DNA of 64,000 nucleotides from Haemophilus_A paraphrohaemolyticus_A (GCF_003253115.1 NZ_QEQF01000001.1:434001-498000), one strand, 5' to 3'. Positions 17,418-25,692 are shown, numbered from the stretch's first letter. The notes: generated by a model not told the origin, from the letters alone. Translations and numbers: made by a program.

Positions 17418-18722
17418 TTAAGCTAATGTACTATCTCTTGTCTCCTTCATAAACCACAACCCAATCAGGCTCAACACGGCATTCAACGTTAAATAAATCC
17501 CTACGCCTTTTAGCCCGTAGTTTGCATTTAATGGCAAAGCAATAATCGCCGCAACACTTGCGCCAAATAAGCCTGCAATGTTGTAAGTGAGTGATGCACC
17601 TGAATAGCGGGCGTGAGTCGGGAAGAGTTCAGGCAGGAAGCTCGCAAGTGGTCCATAGCCCATACCAATTAACCCCATCCCAATGAACAAAAACCAAAAC
17701 AGGCTGGCGGTCGTACCATTTTCAAGGAAGAACGGCAAAGCTAAACCGAAAAAGGCAACACCAACAGTTGTCCAAATCAACCAAATACGGCGACCAACTT
17801 TATCGATATATTTGCCCGAAGCAGCAATCGTTATTGCCAAAGAAACCGCACTTGCCATCAATAAAGCGGTAAAAATTTGCGGGGAAAATCCCAATCCCAT
17901 CGTATAGCCTGCTTCTGATACTGTTGGGGCAGATTTTGCATAAATTTGGCTAAAGGCAATCATAATATAGAACAGCACATAGCCTGCGATGCAAACCAAC
18001 ATTCCTAAGAAAAACGGCTTGAAATGAGTAGTGATGACTTCCAACATTGGCAAACGTTTTGGCTGCGGTTTGTTAAGTGCAGCAAGGAAAATCGGTGCTT
18101 CCGCCAATTTTAGGCGAACATATAAGCCAATTGCCACTAAGATAACGGAAGATAAAAACGGAATGCGCCACGCCCATTCAGCCATAGCTTCTTGTCCGAA
18201 AATTGCCGTAATGCCCAAGAATACACCATTTGCTAACAACAAGCCAAGCGGTGCACCCAGTTGTGGGAAGGTGCCATACCAACCGCGTTTGCCTTCTGGG
18301 GCATTTTCAACCGCAACTAACGCTGCACCGCCCCACTCTCCACCTAAACCGATACCTTGCCCAATACGGCATAAACAGAGCAAAATTGTCGCCCAAATGC
18401 CGATACTGTCATAGGTTGGCAACAAGCCGATAACCACAGTGGAAATGCCCATCAACAGCAAGCTCATCACAAAGGTATTTTTCCGCCCGAAACGGTCGCC
18501 AAAATGCCCGAACAATATTGCTCCCAAAGGACGAGCGATAAAGGTGAGCGCCAAGGTGGAAAGGGCGGCAATTTGCCCTGAAAGTGGATCAGCAGCATGG
18601 AAAAATTGATGATTAAACACCAACACCGCTGCCATTGCGTAAATGTAGTTATCGAAATACTCAATTGCGGTGCCGACCATCGTCGCTGTCGCGACCTGTT
18701 TTAGACTATTTTGCGTATTCAT
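17418..18722 (-). CDS. MFS metabolite transporter of the thiM operon (MHS/ProP-like)
   Basis: A 12-helix major facilitator, 434 residues, of the metabolite:H+ symporter type. It has the loop 2-3 motif GHFGDRFGRKN, GLGGEWGGAALVAVENAP in helix 4-5, and ELFPTHARYSGAS in the second half. The equivalent Haemophilus gene (HI_0418) also follows thiM-thiD-thiE, so it may carry a thiamine precursor or product; the substrate is inferred from position only. The ATG at 18722 overlaps the thiE stop by 17 bp. Confidence 0.87.
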   Translation of the reverse strand: MNTQNSLKQVATATMVGTAIEYFDNYIYAMAAVLVFNHQFFHAADPLSGQIAALSTLALTFIARPLGAILFGHFGDRFGRKNTFVMSLLLMGISTVVIGLLPTYDSIGIWATILLCLCRIGQGIGLGGEWGGAALVAVENAPEGKRGWYGTFPQLGAPLGLLLANGVFLGITAIFGQEAMAEWAWRIPFLSSVILVAIGLYVRLKLAEAPIFLAALNKPQPKRLPMLEVITTHFKPFFLGMLVCIAGYVLFYIMIAFSQIYAKSAPTVSEAGYTMGLGFSPQIFTALLMASAVSLAITIAASGKYIDKVGRRIWLIWTTVGVAFFGLALPFFLENGTTASLFWFLFIGMGLIGMGYGPLASFLPELFPTHARYSGASLTYNIAGLFGASVAAIIALPLNANYGLKGVGIYLTLNAVLSLIGLWFMKETRDSTLA

Positions 18723-19386
18723 CACTTGCCTCCCGTAATGCTTTTGTTGCGGCCTGTACATTTTCTGCGTGACTGATAGCTGTAATTACTGCCACACCGT
18801 CCGCTCCGAATTCTCGTAAGGTTTTAACGTGAGCTAACTTCACCCCACCAATTGCCACAAGCGGTTTAGTTATCCCCGCATTTCGCAGAGTTTGAATAAA
18901 CGCCATTCCTAGTGTTGGCTTCGGATTCTCTTTCGATTGCGTTGGGAAAATCGGACCAATTCCAAAATAATCAATTTCAGCCAGATTTTCCCCAATCTTC
19001 GCCTCATCTAAACGGTTTACCGACCAACCAATAATTAGCGGTTTATTCGTTTTAGCTCGAATCTCCGCCACGGGCGTATCACTTTGTCCAACGTGAATAC
19101 CATCAGCCTCGATTTCCAACGCCAAATCGACGTTATCATCCACAATAAACGGTACGCCATATTCACGGCACAAATCACGACAACTAATCGCCAATGCCTT
19201 CTGTGCTGAGGGCGTATGTTCTAACGAAAACTTACCTTTATCCCTAAATTGAAAGCAGGTAATCCCGCCTTCTAACGCTTGTTTTAGCACTAATAATAAA
19301 TTTTCTGACAAGTTCTCGCCCAAATAACGGCAATCTTGCGTGCCTGCTACAAAATAGAGCGGTAAAATTTCTTGAATATTTTTCAT
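18706..19386 (-). CDS. thiE: Thiamine-phosphate synthase
   Basis: Joins HMP pyrophosphate and thiazole phosphate to thiamine monophosphate. The 226-residue TIM barrel shows GITCFQFRDKG, the magnesium-binding segment VPFIVDDNVDLAL, DGIHVGQSD, GPIFPTQSK and the phosphate loop ADGVAVITAI. It is the third gene of the riboswitch-controlled operon; thiD ends 10 bp upstream and the transporter start overlaps its end. Confidence 0.95.
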   Translation of the reverse strand: MKNIQEILPLYFVAGTQDCRYLGENLSENLLLVLKQALEGGITCFQFRDKGKFSLEHTPSAQKALAISCRDLCREYGVPFIVDDNVDLALEIEADGIHVGQSDTPVAEIRAKTNKPLIIGWSVNRLDEAKIGENLAEIDYFGIGPIFPTQSKENPKPTLGMAFIQTLRNAGITKPLVAIGGVKLAHVKTLREFGADGVAVITAISHAENVQAATKALREASDEYAK

Positions 19387-19396
19387 CTTTCAATCC

Positions 19397-20206
19397 TTAA
19401 AGGCGACTGTAAGCCCAATGATTGGTCGGTCCATGTCCATGCCCGATATTCAGTGGGTGAGAAATCGCTGCGGTAATAAAATCCTTCGCTGTTTTCACCG
19501 CACTTTGCAACGGTTCGCCTTTCGCCAACTCTGCGGTTAAACAGGCAGAAAAAGTACACCCCGTACCGTGTGTATGTGGCGTGTTGAAACGTGGGCTTTG
19601 CAAAGTAAAATGACGACCATCTGCAAGTAAAACCCAATCTTGGCACAGCTCACTTTGCGAATTGAGCGAATGTCCGCCCTTAATAATCACATTCTTCGCC
19701 CCCTGTTTTTGCAACGCTTTTGCGGCTTGTTGAATACTGATGTCGTCCACAATCGCAATCCCCGTTAACGCTTCCGCTTCGGGAATATTTGGTGTAATCA
19801 CGTCCGCTAACGGCAGCAATTTTTGGCTTAACGCACTCACCGCTTGCTGTTGCAATAACGGTGCACCACCTTTGGCGATCATCACAGGGTCTAGCACCAG
19901 CGTGCCGAATGGTTTATCGGCAAGAAAATCTGCCACACATTCAATAATTTCTGCATTGCCCAACATACCGATTTTGCAACTTGCAATTTGGAAATCATTT
20001 TTGAGCGCTTGCAGCTGGGCAGTAATAGTGTTGAGCGGAATAGTATGAATATCAAACACGCCGAGCGTATTTTGAGCTGTAACAGCTGTAATTGCTGATG
20101 TACCAAACACCCCCCGCATTTGGAAAGTTTTGAGGTCCGCCTGAATGCCTGCACCACCGCCACTGTCTGACCCCGCGATGGTTAAAACTTGTTTCACGTT
20201 ACTCAT
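19397..20206 (-). CDS. thiD: Hydroxymethylpyrimidine/phosphomethylpyrimidine kinase
   Basis: Phosphorylates HMP twice to HMP-PP. A ribokinase-fold protein of 269 residues with AGSDSGGGAGIQADLKT at the N-terminus, LDPVMIAKGG, and the anion-hole/catalytic-base motif THGTGCTFSACLTA. The ATG at 20206 has an AAGAGGA site and overlaps the thiM stop by 8 bp. Confidence 0.96.
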   Translation of the reverse strand: MSNVKQVLTIAGSDSGGGAGIQADLKTFQMRGVFGTSAITAVTAQNTLGVFDIHTIPLNTITAQLQALKNDFQIASCKIGMLGNAEIIECVADFLADKPFGTLVLDPVMIAKGGAPLLQQQAVSALSQKLLPLADVITPNIPEAEALTGIAIVDDISIQQAAKALQKQGAKNVIIKGGHSLNSQSELCQDWVLLADGRHFTLQSPRFNTPHTHGTGCTFSACLTAELAKGEPLQSAVKTAKDFITAAISHPLNIGHGHGPTNHWAYSRL

Positions 20207-20990
20207 TGATGCGTCCTCTTTGTCCAATGGTTTCAGGGGAAAGTGCAGCAAGTTCGTCCAACAAACGGATTTGGAACTGCCCTACTTCGGTTGTCAAACC
20301 TTCAGCAGCCAATTCACCTGCTACTGCATAAGCCACACTCGCCTCAAAGGTAGCGGCAAAATGATTGCCAGAATCAACCGCTAAAAATGCCGCACACACG
20401 GCACTCAACAAGCAACCCGAAGCCGTGACTTTTGGGAACAATGGAGTGCCGTTGTGAATGGTCGCAGTTTGCGTGCCATCGCTAACAATATCCACTGCCC
20501 CACTAATCAATACCGTACAGCCATAGCGTTGAGCCACTTTCTCGGCAACAGCTTTTAAATCCACTTCGCCCTGCCCCGCATCCACACCTTTTGCCTGCCA
20601 TTCTTCACCTGCAATCGCAGCCAGTTCGCCCGCATTGCCCCGAATCAGGGCAAATTTTACCTCGGCTAAAAGCTCACGAATGGTCTCACGGCGATAACTG
20701 GTTGCCCCCACACCCACAGGATCTAACACCACAGGAATCCCAACCGCATTCGCAGTTTTGCCCGCCAATAACATTGCCTCTCGCTCCTTGCCAATCAGCG
20801 TGCCGATATTAATAACCAACGCTTGACTGATTTTCGGTACTTCCTGCATTTCTTCGACATTCGCCGACATCAATGGCGAAGCCCCCAATGCCAACAAGCC
20901 ATTGGCACTAAAATTCGCTGCCACAATGTTGGTGATGTTATGAATGAGCGGATTCTGCTGACGGATTTTGGAGAGATAGATGGATTTCAT
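20199..20990 (-). CDS. thiM: Hydroxyethylthiazole kinase
   Basis: Phosphorylates hydroxyethylthiazole for salvage. The 263-residue protein has HNITNIVAANFSANGLLALG, LDPVGVGATSYR and the active-site loop VTASGCLLSAV with the catalytic cysteine. It is the first full gene after the TPP riboswitch, with a 25-codon leader ORF in between. The ATG at 20990 has AGGGAAA upstream. Confidence 0.96.
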   Translation of the reverse strand: MKSIYLSKIRQQNPLIHNITNIVAANFSANGLLALGASPLMSANVEEMQEVPKISQALVINIGTLIGKEREAMLLAGKTANAVGIPVVLDPVGVGATSYRRETIRELLAEVKFALIRGNAGELAAIAGEEWQAKGVDAGQGEVDLKAVAEKVAQRYGCTVLISGAVDIVSDGTQTATIHNGTPLFPKVTASGCLLSAVCAAFLAVDSGNHFAATFEASVAYAVAGELAAEGLTTEVGQFQIRLLDELAALSPETIGQRGRINE

Positions 20991-21029
20991 GACAATTTCC
21001 CTATTTTGTGCGTGTAACAAACACAAACG

Positions 21030-21045
21030 CCCACAAGCTAGTGGG
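21030..21045 (-). promoter_or_regulatory. Hairpin at the stop of the thiM leader ORF
   Basis: A CCCAC/GTGGG stem with a six-base loop, followed on the minus strand by a T-rich but interrupted tract. The TAG of the leader ORF (21040-21038) is the first triplet of the loop, so a terminating ribosome would keep the hairpin open. It is a weak attenuator candidate. Confidence 0.4.
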
Positions 21046-21115
21046 TGAAAGTAGTGATGGAAATCGGGGAAGATAAGAACGATAAGATCGTGATTGATAA
21101 GAATAGACTTGGCAT
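21038..21115 (-). CDS. Putative 25-residue leader peptide of thiM operon
   Basis: Starts at an ATG two bases beyond the 3' strand of the riboswitch P1 helix. Its ribosome site AGGA (21126-21123, 7-base spacing) is inside the conserved aptamer sequence. The peptide begins MPSLFLSITILSFLSS and is hydrophobic and Ser/Thr-rich. It stops at TAG 21038-21040, 47 bp before thiM. The matching position in the thiZ leader also has an ATG, with an unrelated peptide. Translation is inferred. Confidence 0.45.
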   Translation of the reverse strand: MPSLFLSITILSFLSSPISITTFTH

Positions 21116-21116
21116 A

Positions 21117-21188
21117 TTAGTTTCCTACGTCAGTGCTAACTGTTTCAGGTTCACGGGTATCATCTCAGCCTTTCGGCACCCCGACTAA
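21117..21188 (-). promoter_or_regulatory. TPP riboswitch upstream of thiM-thiD-thiE
   Basis: Shows the conserved THI-box elements: GGGGTGCC, GGCTGAGAT, ACCC, GAACCTGA and GACGTAGGAAAC. P1 is TTAGT (21188-21184) with ACTAA (21121-21117). In the folded, TPP-bound state the AGGA of the conserved 3' segment and the bases before the leader ATG are occluded, so the switch most simply acts on translation of the leader ORF. Confidence 0.95.
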
Positions 21189-21221
21189 AAATTGGATGAA
21201 GTTTACGCTTCTTTTTAAGAA

Positions 21222-21282
21222 AAAACAAGCGATCAATTTCTTCTCACGTTTTGCAAATAGTGGGAGGAATTTGACCGCTTGG
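21222..21282 (-). terminator. Paired uptake-signal terminator
   Basis: Inverted uptake signals (ACAAGCGATCAATTTC-like and GAATTTGACCGCTTGG-like arms) form a long stem. On the minus strand they are followed by TTTTTT, ending transcripts from the Sel1 fragment region just before the thiM promoter. Confidence 0.7.
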
Positions 21283-21286
21283 GCAA

Positions 21287-21496
21287 TTATTTCTCTTGTT
21301 CTTTTTCGTTTAACTCTCGATATTTATCACACCCTTCTTGACTGCGTAAATCGCAAGCATCGCCAAAGTATTTTTGGGCTTTGGATTTATCTTTTTCCAA
21401 CTCGCCTAGCTTGATTAACACTTTCGGATCTTTACTTAATACCAACTCTTCTTTAATTGCTTCAATTTTTTCTTGAAGATCGGGCTGTTTTGGCAA
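21287..21496 (-). pseudogene. C-terminal fragment of a Sel1-repeat protein
   Basis: The 69-residue frame ends with a Sel1-like unit with paired cysteines (AQKYFGDACDLRSQEGCDKY), preceded by a Lys/Glu-rich helix. It has no signal peptide and no good ribosome site, and its N-terminus overlaps in another frame the end of the metallo-beta-lactamase-like fragment. It is probably the tail of a lost or rearranged gene related to the Sel1 protein at 21701; a small intact gene cannot be excluded. Confidence 0.5.
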
Positions 21497-21529
21497 ATCA
21501 AAAACACACTAAGACAAGGCGAAAATATG

Positions 21530-21684
21530 CTTACTAATCCTGGCTGCCAATTATGCTTTGAACCATGATGAGGAACTTGCAAACAATAAACCCAATGAAA
21601 GTCTGGGGCGTATCCCATTTGAATACGCCCACTTGAAAATAACCCTTGCCCCACATTCCAAAATTCACATTGTAAAGTTGGCAT
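21530..21684 (-). pseudogene. Metallo-beta-lactamase-fold fragment (ComEC-like)
   Basis: About 50 residues resemble an internal part of a metallo-beta-lactamase-fold hydrolase: EFWNVGQGLFSSGRI followed by VPHHGSKHNW, the HHGS motif typical of ComEC-type domains. The frame then runs into unrelated sequence. Both the N-terminal metal-binding HxHxDH and the rest of the domain are missing, so it is a relic. Confidence 0.45.
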
Positions 21685-21700
21685 TAGCGTTTTCCTCTAT

Positions 21701-22240
21701 TTAATCTAGGTTATACTTATAAAAGCAACCTTTTTGATCGCCATTATCACAAGCCTTACTAAGCCATTCTTTAGCGAGTGTTCTATCTTTCTGAACACCT
21801 TGTCCAGAAAGATACATCATACCCAAATTAGATTGAGCAAATGTATCTCCCTGCTCCGCCGCTTTGCGATACCATTTCACCGCTTCAACATCATCTTGTT
21901 TGACGCCTTCTCCATTTTGATACATCAAGCCCAAATGAACTTGAGCCAATGTATGTCCCTGCTCCGCCGCTTTGCGATACCATTTCACCGCTTCAACATC
22001 ATCTTGTTTGACGCCTTGTCCATTATCATACATCATGCCCAAATAAGATTGAGCAGCTGCATCTCCCTGCTCCGCCAGAGGTAACCAAAGTTTAACGGCG
22101 GTTTGATAATCGCCTCTCGTCAATGCTTTAAAAGCTTGTTGGAGTTGCTGTTCCCGCGTATCCGCCCAAGCGGTGGATTGAAAAGAAAATACAGAAGCAC
22201 CCAAAAGTGCGGTGGTAAGAAGTGTTTTTGTGAATCGCAT
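21701..22240 (-). CDS. Secreted Sel1-repeat (TPR-like) protein
   Basis: A 179-residue protein with a signal peptide (MRFTKTLLTTALL..., predicted cleavage after AWA) and three 36-residue Sel1 repeats beginning at AAAQSYLGMMYDNG, TLAQVHLGLMYQNG and TFAQSNLGMMYLSG, ending in a CDNGDQKGC cysteine pair. Such proteins act as periplasmic adaptors in protein-protein contacts; the specific role is unknown. The first two repeats share a 62-bp identical DNA block 108 bp apart. The frame is open to 22264, but the ATG at 22240 starts the signal peptide. Confidence 0.8.
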   Translation of the reverse strand: MRFTKTLLTTALLGASVFSFQSTAWADTREQQLQQAFKALTRGDYQTAVKLWLPLAEQGDAAAQSYLGMMYDNGQGVKQDDVEAVKWYRKAAEQGHTLAQVHLGLMYQNGEGVKQDDVEAVKWYRKAAEQGDTFAQSNLGMMYLSGQGVQKDRTLAKEWLSKACDNGDQKGCFYKYNLD

Positions 22241-22391
22241 AGAAATCGTCCATTTATTAATCAATCATTCATCTTTCTAAACACGTTTTTTGTTTAGCAA
22301 TATGTTTTGTTAGTATCTCTGTAAAGAGATACTAACAGGCAGTATACTGAAAATTGAACTAAAAGGAAGGGAAAAAGAAGGGAAAACAAAT

Positions 22392-22443
22392 GGTCAAATT
22401 CTTCTCACGTGTTGCAAATGGTAAGAGGAATTTGACCGCTTGG
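22392..22443 (-). terminator. Paired uptake-signal terminator after tenA
   Basis: GGTCAAATT (22392-22400) pairs with AATTTGACC (22429-22437); the right arm continues into CGCTTGG. The minus strand then runs into a T-rich stretch. It is closely related in sequence to the elements at 21222 and 25801. Confidence 0.65.
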
Positions 22444-22526
22444 CTGAGGTTCTACTCTGTTATCTTTATTTTGATGAATAGCTGCTTTTTTCGGTTCTCC
22501 ATTTTGCTGACTTCAGTAAAATGTAC

Positions 22527-23177
22527 CTAAGCCAAATCCAATCCCATTTGCCAAAACGCAATTTCCATTCTAGTGGCGGTGGTAAAAATCTGTTGAATCT
22601 CCGCAAGCTGGCTTGGGTTTAGCGGTTTGCAAAGTGCGGTAAGAAAATCAACGGTTTCTTGGGCGGCTTGTTGAAATTCCTCACTCGCATAGGTGTCAAT
22701 CCACGTTTGATAAGGGTTGTTCGGTAAGCGAGGATAATGCTGAGTAATATAACGGGCAACTTGAGCGTAACCCAAAGCACAAGGGGTAACGGCTGCATAA
22801 AGCTCAGCCAAACTGCCCGTCATGCCACAATCAAGCAAATAGCGAGTATAAGCAATACAAGCGGCACTTTCTTGAGTAGCAAAAATCTCTTGTTCGCTAA
22901 TGCCCCATTGGCGGCAATAATCCAAATGTAATTGCACTTCTTGACAGATAACCTCCAACGTTTGACGAGGAATTTCCATTTCCGCAAAATTTTTTGCTTT
23001 ATATACGCCCAAAGCAAAGGCTCGACTATAGTGGAACAGATAGAGGTAATCCTGCTTTAAATAATGCTGAAAACAAGCTTTTGGCAAAGTCCCTTTTGCA
23101 AGTTGTTGCACAAATTCATGCTCAACATATTGCTTCCAATAAGGTTGCGCTTGCTGAATGAGTTGGTTGATCATCAT
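22527..23177 (-). CDS. tenA: Aminopyrimidine aminohydrolase / thiaminase II TenA
   Basis: Hydrolyses aminomethylpyrimidine from degraded thiamine to HMP, feeding thiD. The 216-residue all-helical protein has the TenA_C active-site cysteine in VTPCALGYAQVA, the KQDYLYLFHYSRAFA segment with catalytic Asp/Tyr, and the C-terminal EIAFWQMG with the catalytic glutamate. It is the last gene of the thiZXY operon, 7 bp after thiY. Two adjacent ATGs follow AAGGGAAA; either could start it. Confidence 0.94.
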   Translation of the reverse strand: MMINQLIQQAQPYWKQYVEHEFVQQLAKGTLPKACFQHYLKQDYLYLFHYSRAFALGVYKAKNFAEMEIPRQTLEVICQEVQLHLDYCRQWGISEQEIFATQESAACIAYTRYLLDCGMTGSLAELYAAVTPCALGYAQVARYITQHYPRLPNNPYQTWIDTYASEEFQQAAQETVDFLTALCKPLNPSQLAEIQQIFTTATRMEIAFWQMGLDLA

Positions 23178-23183
23178 TTTCCC

Positions 23184-24128
23184 TTACTGTAATTCGACAG
23201 CATAGTCTTTCAATTCAAGTGCTTTTGGAATCAAGCCTTTTTGATGCATAAATTCCGCCATTTGTTGATAACGTTTGGCATCCAATTGACGAGGTTTCGT
23301 TGCTAATAAAGGCAAGGTATCTTTCCAGGCTAATTGATTTAATTCTGTATTGAGTTCTTTTGGCTTATGGTTCACAAAAGCTTGCCATGCTTCATCTGGA
23401 TGGCTTTGTAGATATGTTGTGGCTTGCTCAAGTGCAGTCAAAAAAGCGGAAATTTTTTTAGAGGCAAGACTGTTTCTATTCGCCACTAAAATCAATTCAT
23501 CATAAGCTGGCACACCATATTGTTCTGGGAAAAATGCCACGCCTTCTTGTTTTTCTAAATGGATTTGATTCAGTTCGAAATTACGAAATGCCCCGATGAC
23601 CGCATCGACTTGTCCTGTTAAAAGGGAAGGGGAAAGCGACCAATTCACATTCACTAATTTTACGTCTTGATTGTTGAGTCCAATAGAACGGAGCATTGTA
23701 TCGAGCAACACATCTTCAAAACCACTGACGGAATAGCCTACTTTTTTGCCTTTCAGATCGGCAAGTGTTTTGATGTTGCTATTTTTGAGCACTACAACGC
23801 TATTTAGTGGACTAGAAATCAGTGAACCTACGCGTACTAAAGGTAATCCTTCTGCAACTTGTTGATAAAGTTGAGGTTGATAATTAATGGCTAAATCCAC
23901 TTTCCCAGCAGCAACTAATTTAGGCGGTAGAGATGGATCAGCGGGTTCGATAATCTCGACTTCTAAGTTATTTTTTTCAAAAAAGCCTTTTTGCTGAGCA
24001 ACGATGATTGCTGCGTGGTCAGGATTCACATACCAATCTAGCATTACGCTGATTTTTTCTTTTGCCAAGCTAGGAAGCGTGAGCATTAGCCCCATTACAA
24101 AGCTGAAATAACGGATGATTGTCTTCAT
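23184..24128 (-). CDS. thiY: Periplasmic pyrimidine-precursor binding protein ThiY
   Basis: A solute-binding protein of the NMT1/THI5-like family, 314 residues, with a signal peptide (cleavage near SLA-KE) and the conserved opening VMLDWYVNPDHAAIIVAQQKGFF. Family members bind HMP or formylaminopyrimidine. Residues around QPQLYQQ and SGFEDVLLD fit the ligand pocket region. The ATG at 24128 has an AAAGGAG site. It works with the ThiX permease and ThiZ ATPase encoded upstream and delivers substrate to TenA/ThiD. Confidence 0.92.
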   Translation of the reverse strand: MKTIIRYFSFVMGLMLTLPSLAKEKISVMLDWYVNPDHAAIIVAQQKGFFEKNNLEVEIIEPADPSLPPKLVAAGKVDLAINYQPQLYQQVAEGLPLVRVGSLISSPLNSVVVLKNSNIKTLADLKGKKVGYSVSGFEDVLLDTMLRSIGLNNQDVKLVNVNWSLSPSLLTGQVDAVIGAFRNFELNQIHLEKQEGVAFFPEQYGVPAYDELILVANRNSLASKKISAFLTALEQATTYLQSHPDEAWQAFVNHKPKELNTELNQLAWKDTLPLLATKPRQLDAKRYQQMAEFMHQKGLIPKALELKDYAVELQ

Positions 24129-24150
24129 TTTTTTCTCCTTTAATGAAAAG

Positions 24151-24888
24151 TTAAACAGACCAGATAAAACGGTGTAATAGCCAATCAATGCTGAAATATA
24201 AACAGAGTGAAATTGCCACTAAAATCAGCAAGGCTGCAAACATTAAATCAACTTGCATTCGGGCATTGGCGTGAATCATCAAATACCCCAAGCCTTCAGA
24301 CGAACCTACCCATTCACCCACCACCGCACCAATCGGGGCGACCGAAACCGCAATACGCAAGCCCGAAGCAAAAGCAGGTAAAGCCGCAGGTAATCGCACT
24401 TTAAGCAATAAACGCAAGGAGGAAATGTTAAAGGTTTTCGCCAGATCGAGCCACGCTTGCGGTGTGTTGCGTAGTCCATCATAACAAGCTGCCGTGACGG
24501 GGAAGTAGATAATCAGCACCGACATAACTATTTTGGATGCCATTCCATAACCAAACCACAACACCAACAACGGTGCGATAGCAAACACGGGAATCGCTTG
24601 TGAAATCACCAAAATCGGCAATAACACGGCGGAAATTTGACGAGAAAATGAGAGCAACAACGCCGAAATCAACCCAAACAGAAAGCCTAACAACAGCCCT
24701 AAGCAGATTTCTAACAACGTGACTTGCGTATGCTGCCAAAGCAGTTCAGCGTGTGTGAACAACTGCTGCCCTACAGCTTGCGGTGAGGGAAAAATGTAGT
24801 GAGGGAAGCTGCCCAAGGTTGCGACCATTTGCCAGAGCATCAACAACACACCTACAATTAAAAGCGGTTTAAGTAGGCGAATTTTCAT
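24151..24888 (-). CDS. thiX: ABC permease ThiX for thiamine precursor
   Basis: A 245-residue BPD-type inner-membrane permease with about six membrane segments and the EAA-loop region (LAKTFNISSLRLLLKVRLPAALPAFASG). It resembles SsuC/TauC and Haemophilus HI_0355. The ATG at 24888 overlaps the thiZ stop by 4 bp. Confidence 0.92.
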   Translation of the reverse strand: MKIRLLKPLLIVGVLLMLWQMVATLGSFPHYIFPSPQAVGQQLFTHAELLWQHTQVTLLEICLGLLLGFLFGLISALLLSFSRQISAVLLPILVISQAIPVFAIAPLLVLWFGYGMASKIVMSVLIIYFPVTAACYDGLRNTPQAWLDLAKTFNISSLRLLLKVRLPAALPAFASGLRIAVSVAPIGAVVGEWVGSSEGLGYLMIHANARMQVDLMFAALLILVAISLCLYFSIDWLLHRFIWSV

Positions 24889-25607
24889 TGCTCGCCCCCT
24901 AATTCTCGCAATAATTGTTGCTGCAACGCCCATAAATTGGCTTGATGCAACTCACGCGGAGCGTTCCCTTCGGGCAAAATCACCGCCGACAATGCTGTTT
25001 GATGAGTTTCAGGCGAACGCAGCACAAAAATACGATGGCTTAGCCGCAATGCCTCTTGCGGATCGTGGGTCACGAGCAACACTGATTTATCTTTGAGCAG
25101 TTCAAAGGCTAAATCTTGAAGTTGATGGCGACTGATGGCATCAAGAGCGGAAAAAGGCTCATCAAGCAAAATCAAATCCGCCTCTTGCATTAAAGTGCGT
25201 GCCAAGGCAACCCGCTGTTTTTGCCCGCCCGAAAGTTGCGAACAAGACTTGTGCCAATGTGCTGCCATTCCCACTTTTTCAAGCAACATTTTAGCTTTTT
25301 CAGTGGTTTTTGCAGATTTTCGCCCAAATAAAACTGCTTGCAACTGCACGTTATCTACAATTGATAGCCACGGATAAAGCGTCTCTTTTTGTGGCATCCA
25401 CGCAATGCGAATTTTCGGTTCAAATAGGATTTTTCCCTGCACCACACCTTGCGTCTCAATGCCCGCCAGTAATCGCAAAAGTGTCGATTTCCCCACGCCT
25501 GAACTGCCCAATAAGCTTACCCACTCATTCGGCAACAGGGTTAAATTAAGATGCTCAAATAACGTCTGCCCATTAAAAGCAAGACTCAAATCTTGAATAC
25601 GCACCAT
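24885..25607 (-). CDS. thiZ: ABC ATPase ThiZ for thiamine precursor
   Basis: A 240-residue ATP-binding subunit with Walker A GSSGVGKST, signature LSGGQKQRVALARTL, Walker B LILLDEPFSALDA and the H-loop LVTHDPQEAL. The ATG at 25607 has GAGGCGA upstream; a TTG at 25622 would add five residues and directly abuts the stop of a leader ORF. It is the first gene of the second TPP-regulated operon. Confidence 0.94.
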   Translation of the reverse strand: MVRIQDLSLAFNGQTLFEHLNLTLLPNEWVSLLGSSGVGKSTLLRLLAGIETQGVVQGKILFEPKIRIAWMPQKETLYPWLSIVDNVQLQAVLFGRKSAKTTEKAKMLLEKVGMAAHWHKSCSQLSGGQKQRVALARTLMQEADLILLDEPFSALDAISRHQLQDLAFELLKDKSVLLVTHDPQEALRLSHRIFVLRSPETHQTALSAVILPEGNAPRELHQANLWALQQQLLRELGGEQ

Positions 25608-25622
25608 TGCTCGCCTCAACAA

Positions 25623-25691
25623 TCAAAGAGAACGGGCAAGCAAGACGAAATGATGAAAAATAGGATGAAAAGAGAATGGATTTTTTGACAT
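25623..25691 (-). CDS. Putative 22-residue leader peptide of thiZXY-tenA operon
   Basis: An ATG (25691-25689) lies one base after the P1 3' strand, with AGGA of the aptamer as its ribosome site. The peptide MSKNPFSFHPIFHHFVLLAR... is rich in Phe and His. Its TGA (25625-25623) is 15 bp before the thiZ ATG, overlapping the thiZ ribosome-site region, which favours translational coupling. Expression is inferred. Confidence 0.45.
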   Translation of the reverse strand: MSKNPFSFHPIFHHFVLLARSL

Positions 25692-25692
25692 A

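Larger units (their letters stand above)
21113..21282. repeat. Thi leader repeat, copy 1
   Basis: About 170 bp shared with 25689-25858: identical over the first 119 bp (21113-21231), then roughly 90 percent identical. On the minus strand it contains, in order, a paired-uptake-signal terminator, a promoter-like sequence (TTGTTT, 17 bp, TAAACT) and the TPP aptamer. Identity ends exactly at the leader-ORF ATG. Confidence 0.95.

Noticed and set aside
19383..19646. 87-codon minus-strand ORF inside thiD
   Set aside because: A shadow frame of a clearly conserved kinase gene.
21848..22084. Regular repeats that could suggest a CRISPR array
   Set aside because: They are in-frame Sel1 protein repeats 108 bp apart with no unique spacers of CRISPR length and no cas genes nearby.
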